Positions 59,501 through 64,000 of a DNA stretch of 64,000 nucleotides are shown one piece after another. The notes beneath the pieces are model-generated. The model did not search any database. It saw nothing but the letters and a program-made list of their open reading frames with translations, and was not told the DNA's origin. Position numbers and translations under genes: made by a program. How positions within the stretch are numbered: the stretch's first letter is position 1; every line of letters starts with the position of its first letter. This DNA is from Chondrosia reniformis (Eukaryota; Porifera; Demospongiae; Chondrillida; Chondrillidae). Where the stretch lies: NCBI GenBank assembly GCA_947172415.1, contig OX359191.1, forward strand, positions 744,001 to 808,000, given 5' to 3'.

Positions 59501-61171
59501 CCCTAGGAGTCTTACTGGACCATATTGCAATATTACAAGTAAACTATATGTAATAATTCTGCATATTTCTATATAATTATTTCAAAGGGATGATGGACAT
59601 ATGTACTGATAGTTAGTATACATGTAATTAGAGGTCAAATATTTATTACTCTATATATTGTATATATGTATGTCTGTTATTGTTTATATATGTAATATTT
59701 AGCAGCTGCCCATAAGTATATTATAATACATGCATATATACTGTATAATTATGATTTGTTATCAATCTTTCCTAAAAGATACTGCAGCACCTTGCCAGGA
59801 CACATACTACATTACATTCCTCAAGAACTATCTTGTGAAAGGAAATAGACATATCTTTATCCTCACTGGTAGCCAGACAGCTGAAGTCGATGTTGGGTCT
59901 CAAACTGACACTCAGCAAATCCAAATTCCACCCAATAATGTAGCCAACTTTGCCTTATCTCCTGAGGCCGTTGATGTCCTTCAGTTTAGCATATACCCTG
60001 AGGACAAAACTGAGATAGTTGGACTGAATAGGGAGAATTTCAGTGCTGATATGTTTTCTGTCTTTCCTGTTCAGCAATTCTTTCTCAAATATGAAGATTA
60101 TGTAGCTGTTTCAATTGGCTCTTCGTTTAGGTTTTGGCAAAGATATGGGTTTAATAGTAGTGTTATAGTCGTTGGTACTAAGATCAATACTGCTCTCATT
60201 GTTACACCATCACAGGATGGGGTGGCATATCTCAGTTCAAGTGCAGAACCAATCAAGCTATATAAAGGAGAGAAAACCACTTTTGAAATTAACCGGTTTG
60301 AAACTGTTAGAATGAGCTCTTACTTAGACTTAACAAGATCCAAATTGCAAGCTAGCTTTCCAGTTGCGGTATACAGTGGACATGAATGTGCAAATGTACC
60401 TGTAGAGTATGTCAATCTTTGTGACCATCTTGTGGAACAGCTTCCTCCAGTGAGTGTTCTTGGTCAGTGTTACGTAGTGCCTGCCCTTCAAGCCCTAGAC
60501 CGTCAGTACCTTATTAAAGTTGTTGCCACGGAGATTGATACCTTGGTCTCCATCCGTTGTTTTACTAACGGTGATCTTACTTTCAGAAGCACTGAAGTAC
60601 TGAATTCTGATTTCAAGGAGTACTTTATTGATCCAGGGCAATCTTGCACTGTTCAGTCTAGCAAACCAGTTCTAGTAGCTCAGTTTGCTGCATCAATTTC
60701 AAAAGAAAAGAGAGGTGGTCCCTTCATGATTATTCATAATGATATTGAGAAGATGGTCAATGAACAGCAAGTTTACAGTGTTGAAAATGAGGAGGGAGAT
60801 GTTGAAGTATTTTCACATTTCATAACCATTATTATTCCTCTTGAACACTTTAATCCCGCAGATATAGTCATCGAGGACCACCTTTTACTTACTATGGATT
60901 ACAGTCGATCCTCCAACATCAATAGTGATTGTGGATCTTTTGAGGTTATTACCATTCCAGTAAATGCAGGACATCGTGTCATCAAGCATAATAACCCTGA
61001 AGGTAAATTCCTGGTATCTGCATACGGGTTTGCTCCAGTGTCATCTTATGGATACAGCCCTGGATTGAACCAAGGTATGTTACTATATATATAGTGTTCA
61101 AATATATAACTTTTTATACTTTGACTTTCTTTACTGTAGCCCTGTCTTGTGAGAATAAAGCCAAAATATAA
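53227..61171 (+). CDS. Gene D: secreted TSP1/CCP/EGF/IgGFc-binding-domain protein
   Basis: Predicted 18-exon gene, about 1399 residues. Exons: 53227-53365, 53430-53543, 53671-53862, 53994-54164, 54744-54989, 55055-55183, 55385-55564, 55853-56014, 56257-56445, 56615-56746, 57027-57152, 57285-57485, 57977-58411, 58491-58658, 58935-59093, 59410-59538, 59779-61074, 61140-61171. All GT-AG, internal exons phase 1-1, frame open. Domains: signal peptide 1-24, propeptide with KREKR, Gly-rich hydrophobic segment to 84, TSP1 85-148 and 149-205, CCP 206-287, EGF 288-330, TSP1 331-390 and 391-444, CCP 445-507, EGF 508-551 and 552-593, CCP 594-660, domain X with eight Arg 661-805, Cys-rich repeats 806-914, EGF 915-957, IgGFc-binding 958-1389. 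AATAAA at 61154-61159 lies inside the last codons, before the TAA. Closest relative: B. Confidence 0.85.
53671..55183 (+). other. Gene D module 1: TSP1-TSP1-CCP-EGF
   Basis: TSP1 53671-53862 (NGNWADW, CSEPCGGG), TSP1 53994-54164 (NGGWSSW, CSEFCGHG), CCP 54744-54989, EGF 55055-55183. Introns too are nearly the same as in B. Confidence 0.84.
55385..57485 (+). other. Gene D module 2: TSP1-TSP1-CCP-EGF, then EGF-CCP
   Basis: TSP1 55385-55564, TSP1 55853-56014, CCP 56257-56445, EGF 56615-56746 (DVDECAEGHVDC), EGF 57027-57152 (DINECEDPS), CCP 57285-57485 (CSDLPIPGNG). Near-identity with B ends at about 56450; the EGF and CCP that follow differ more. Confidence 0.83.
57574..57770. mobile_element. 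Palindromic MITE-like element, 55-bp terminal inverted repeats
   Basis: 57574-57628 and 57716-57770 are inverted repeats with few mismatches (both contain gcagttttgttg or its complement). The centre has 'cgaccctgagggtcg' and 'actgatgtcagggtcgaaac', reminiscent of a decayed hammerhead core. It lies in the intron before domain X of D; B lacks it. Confidence 0.7.
57977..58411 (+). other. Gene D domain X exon with poly-Arg tract
   Basis: 145 residues: MDVFAGDVGDCDTS, SDGRRRRRRRRALGRLRLKV (eight Arg coded by AGA/AGG), CTTLACIRAGYRILL, a Ser/Pro/Thr linker and FSCDPGTVLNGGSCG. One Arg longer than B, as expected from triplet slippage. Confidence 0.73.
58491..59538 (+). other. Gene D Cys-rich GCC2/GCC3-like repeats and EGF
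   Basis: Exons 58491-58658 (CGLGYYYNTDG), 58935-59093 (CSPGSFSTTGLEPC type, CPVGTYQEQAG) and EGF 59410-59538 (GCPNGTYWQNCSKTCLC.., CICPRSLTGPYC). Confidence 0.8.
59779..61171 (+). other. Gene D IgGFc-binding N-terminal domain exon plus tail exon
   Basis: The 432-residue exon 59779-61074 has CQDTYYITFLKNY, FPVAVYSGHECA, CDHLVEQLPPV and GGPFMIIHND. The tail exon 61140-61171 encodes ALSCENKAKI and TAA. AATAAA at 61154-61159 overlaps the coding end. Confidence 0.84.
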
Positions 61172-61435
61172 CAGAAACAATCTGCAATTCAATAGCTGCT
61201 TTATTTTCTAGGATTGCATAATCGAAACAAAAATATTATATTCATTTAGTTTAAACTTTTATTATGCAAGATTTTCGCTCTATTTATGTATATTCTACGA
61301 CCACGCGATCCCGTTGTGGAAACGTGATGACCTTTCGGATGTAATTATATCCGCATAGTTTGCGAACCTCAATGGGACAACAAGTACTATACATCTGAAT
61401 ACTGAGAAGTCGGTACATATATAGGACGTATAGGA

Positions 61436-62887
61436 ATGTCAAGTGTAGAATACACGCCGCTGATCTCTTCCTCAAATGAAGAACCCGATGAGGAGTTCGA
61501 AGGCAACAGCGTCACAAATAAAGGTATACTGTATATTCATAAGTATATCTGCCAACGATATTAAATGGCCCTGGACATAGTAACTTGTACTGTATATATT
61601 AGAAGAGATATTATGTATACATATTGTTGACGCTATAGATGCCATGTTAGTTAGTATAATAATTTATAAACGCGAACTATTACGTAGTTTGAATCTCAAC
61701 TGGCTGATCACTTATATGAAACTATAATTTTGAATTTTAATCACGATTAATTATGCATTAGTAAAATTATAATGAAATTTATGGAATAATCTTCAACAAT
61801 AGAGCACTTTCAGATGCAAGAAAAACAGTCCACCAGTAACACTTATACAGTACAAGATGTTCCAATACTTCCAGTGTCGCCAGCACCCCCTGTATCCCCG
61901 CACGCTGAGCAGGTGTTCAACAGTAGTACAGTAGCAGTAGAGGGATCACAACCACGTGGGCTGGTATGTATCTCTGAAATGATAGTATGTGAACAATGTA
62001 AACAATATTTCATTGTGAGATAATATTACTGTATGATATACATATGAGGGTAAAGTTTAGGGACTATAGCTCTGCTCTCCTAACAGATGAAGCCATTGAT
62101 TGTAGTAATTCCTATTAGTTCTGATGTCATTTTTTCCATAGTTTAGTTTAAAACTGAATGATATATACATACCTTAATTTAAAGCCTTTCTTTTAACACA
62201 TATGAATATGTATTTGAAATTTGTTACGATGATAGAAAAGCTAGAAAATTATTGAGCATCAATATATTGTTGATACCCACCGGTTGAGACATCCTATTAA
62301 AGAATCTCTTGTCAATAACTTTCTAGCTCAAATGTATATATACATAACTCAATGATGGATTTTTACACTTATGGTTGTATATATTATGGATTAGGTAACT
62401 ACTGGTACAAGGAGACATGCAGGCATAAAACCAAGTTTTAAACACCCCACTAGTGTACCCCCTCTACCCAGGTATGCTCTGGAGCCTCCACCCCCTGCAG
62501 ACTATCTAGCATGGTCTATCATCAACACCTTGTTTTGCTGTTTATTTCTGGGTATTTGGGGAATAGTGACAAGTGTTCAGGTACAGCGTTCCCTTGTGTA
62601 TTAGTGTCAATTATATTTATACTATTGTATAATATTTGTTACTTGCAATAGTGTGATGGTTTGTCAGTATAAAATATCTACTGTAATATACTATACAGTA
62701 TGCTATATATAGATATTATTATTATATATAGATAAGAAGCTTGAAGAGAGTTGGGAGAGTTGAAGAAGCTAGGATGCTATCACATAGAACTAAAAGCATC
62801 AATATGGCTGCCACACTTATAGGAGTATTTATCTTTGCTGTTTCAATAATTCTACAAGTTGTCTTAGTATTGGTTGCTATACGCTAA
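61436..62887 (+). CDS. CD225/dispanin (IFITM-superfamily) membrane protein
   Basis: Four exons: 61436-61523, 61803-61963, 62395-62580, 62732-62887; about 196 residues, GT-AG borders, consistent phases (1,0,0). The N-terminus is acidic then Pro/Ser/Thr-rich (MSSVEYTPLISSSNEEPDEE.., PVSPAPPVSP). Exon 3 ends with PPPADYLAWSIINTLFCCLF plus LGIWGIVTSVQ, the first hydrophobic segment of the CD225 domain. Exon 4 gives the conserved loop SLKRVGRVEEARMLSHRTKS and a second hydrophobic helix (AATLIGVFIFAVSIILQVVL), ending AIR and TAA. This double-helix domain is known from IFITM, PRRT and synDIG proteins, which sit in membranes and affect fusion or vesicle traffic. The acceptor of exon 2 (AG at 61801-61802) was chosen because it keeps the frame; the AG at 61812-61813 would lead to a stop. 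The gene starts 265 bases after D. Confidence 0.8.
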
Positions 62888-63130
62888 TTATATACATAAC
62901 ACTTGTTAGGGTGTGTATACTTAAACAATGGACGTGTAATGTTATCTTTTGTACACCACTTGCCTGTCATTTTGAATTCACCTCTTAATGGTCCTGTAAT
63001 GATTTTTTACACAGTATAGTATATAATTATGAAGCTACGTATCTGGGATGCACCTTCATGTACTGTACATTATCACTGTCCATCGACCCAACCCAAAAGT
63101 GGAAATACGTGACTAATTAAGTAAAAGAAA
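62888..63130. other. Spacer between the two dispanin copies
   Basis: No clear poly(A) signal or other feature is seen. Confidence 0.4.
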
Positions 63131-63792
63131 ATGTCAATTCTAGAATCCATACCACTTATTTCTTTCTCTAATGACAACATGACGAGGAGTTTGAAGACAG
63201 GAGTGACACAAATAAAGGTGATATATATACTTGTATCCTAATTTTGGCCAAATACTAATGATATATATATATATACAAAGGTGCTGTGTTATGTTAGGTA
63301 CTGAATAGCTAATAAACTTATATTTAGTAAACAATGTTCACAAGTAGTGCATTTTCACATTGTATATACATACTATCATTGTATTTAGTAAACAATGTTC
63401 ACAAGTAGTGCATTTTCACATAGTATATACATACTATCACTGTATTTAGTAAACAATGTTCACAAGTAGTGCATTACCACTCACCAGTGACACTAATACA
63501 CTAACAGACCAAGATAATGCTTCCAGTGTCTCCAGCACCGTATGTGTCCCCGCACTCTAAACCAGTGGTCAACAGTAGTACAGTAACAGTAGCAGTGATC
63601 AACAGTAGTACAGTAACAGTAGCAGTGGTCAACAGTAGTACAGTAACAGTAGCAGTGGTCAACAGTAGTACAGTAACAGTAGCAGTGATCAACAGTAGTA
63701 CAGTAACAGTAGCAGTGGTCAACAGTAGTACAGTAACAGTAGCAGTGGTCAACAGTAGTACAGTAACAGTAGCAGGAGGTGTTAATATAAAG
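63131..63792 (+). CDS. Second dispanin-like gene, 5' part only (runs off the window)
   Basis: Exon 63131-63217 resembles exon 1 of the dispanin gene upstream (MSILESIPLISFSN) but lacks one base near 63181, so it ends in phase 0 instead of 1. Exon 63508-63792 corresponds to exon 2 (MLPVSPAPYVSPH) and is also phase 0 if the acceptor CAG at 63505-63507 is used, so the frame could still run through. It carries seven copies of a 10-residue repeat. The CD225 exons would lie beyond base 64000. It may be a working gene with changed N-terminus or a pseudogene. Confidence 0.5.
63322..63480 (+). repeat. 61-bp tandem repeat in the intron of the second dispanin copy
   Basis: 'atttagtaaacaatgttcac' starts at 63322, 63383 and 63444, spaced 61 bases apart. 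The last copy runs into the acceptor region of exon 2. Confidence 0.85.
63571..63780 (+). repeat. Coding minisatellite, 7 x 30 bp
   Basis: Seven exact-length units encode NSSTVTVAV-V/I. The unit ends alternate gtgatc, gtggtc, gtggtc, gtgatc, gtggtc, gtggtc, indicating a 90-bp higher-order unit. The neighbouring dispanin gene has only one such unit (FNSSTVAVEG). Each unit contains an N-glycosylation sequon NSS. Confidence 0.88.
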
Positions 63793-64000
63793 GTATATTG
63801 CATACTAGACCAGTGATGATATTTGTGAGCTTGCATGTTTCAAAATTGAGAAAATGCATGTACTTTCAATCTAGCAAATGTTTTACCTTTCACAAATAAA
63901 TGACCAAGTGGTCATAAGTGATGAAAAGTGAATCCATTATTTTAGCATGCATTTGCTTTTTGGCAATAAATGCACACTCTTAGTGACGTCCATTTGGATA

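Noticed and set aside
63300..63800. Tandem repeats considered as a CRISPR array
   Set aside because: Repeats are head-to-tail without unique spacers, the 30-bp units are coding, and the genome is an animal's.

Overview
The window looks like a piece of an animal nuclear genome, most likely a demosponge (Amphimedon-like). This is inferred from the AT-rich sequence, the short AT-rich introns with GT-AG borders, and genes built from animal extracellular domains (TSP1, CCP/sushi, EGF, GCC2/GCC3, IgGFc-binding N-terminal domain). No bacterial gene organisation is present. All gene models were spliced by hand from reading frames, splice sites and comparison among paralogues; no transcript evidence was available.

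The core is four paralogous genes, each of 17-18 exons, encoding secreted proteins of about 1310-1410 residues. The order is A (minus, 5444-17612), B (plus, 27632-39392), C (minus, 43630-50763), D (plus, 53227-61171). A/B and C/D are two head-to-head pairs, and the C/D block with its flank is a tandem duplicate of the A/B block. The 3' flank of A (about 1674-5443) recurs beyond B as the 3' flank of C (about 39891-43629). A and C are one subfamily, B and D the other. All share one architecture: signal peptide, short propeptide ending in a furin-like basic site, a small Cys-containing peptide, TSP1-TSP1-CCP-EGF, TSP1-TSP1-CCP-EGF, EGF, CCP, an unrecognised domain X of 137-145 residues, two Cys-rich GCC2/GCC3-like repeats, EGF, the IgGFc-binding N-terminal domain (one large exon) and a tiny tail exon. 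Every internal exon is symmetric phase 1-1 (B fuses the first two exons), and almost every domain is one exon. No transmembrane anchor is obvious. The proteins look like extracellular recognition, adhesion or mucus-type molecules, but that role is inference.

The A/B copy has been swollen by mobile DNA: a Penelope-like element with reverse transcriptase in an intron of A, a GIY-YIG endonuclease remnant in an intron of B, hammerhead-ribozyme-like motifs, a Tigger/pogo-like HTH relic, a decayed retroelement ORF between A and B, nested tandem repeats at 18.3-23.1 kb, and palindromic MITE-like elements. An orphan first exon of the B/D type (23892-24015) lies 3.6 kb upstream of B, and B has lost its first splice donor.

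Downstream of D lies a four-exon CD225/dispanin (IFITM-superfamily) gene at 61436-62887. The start of a second copy (63131 onward) carries a coding 30-bp minisatellite and runs off the end of the window.
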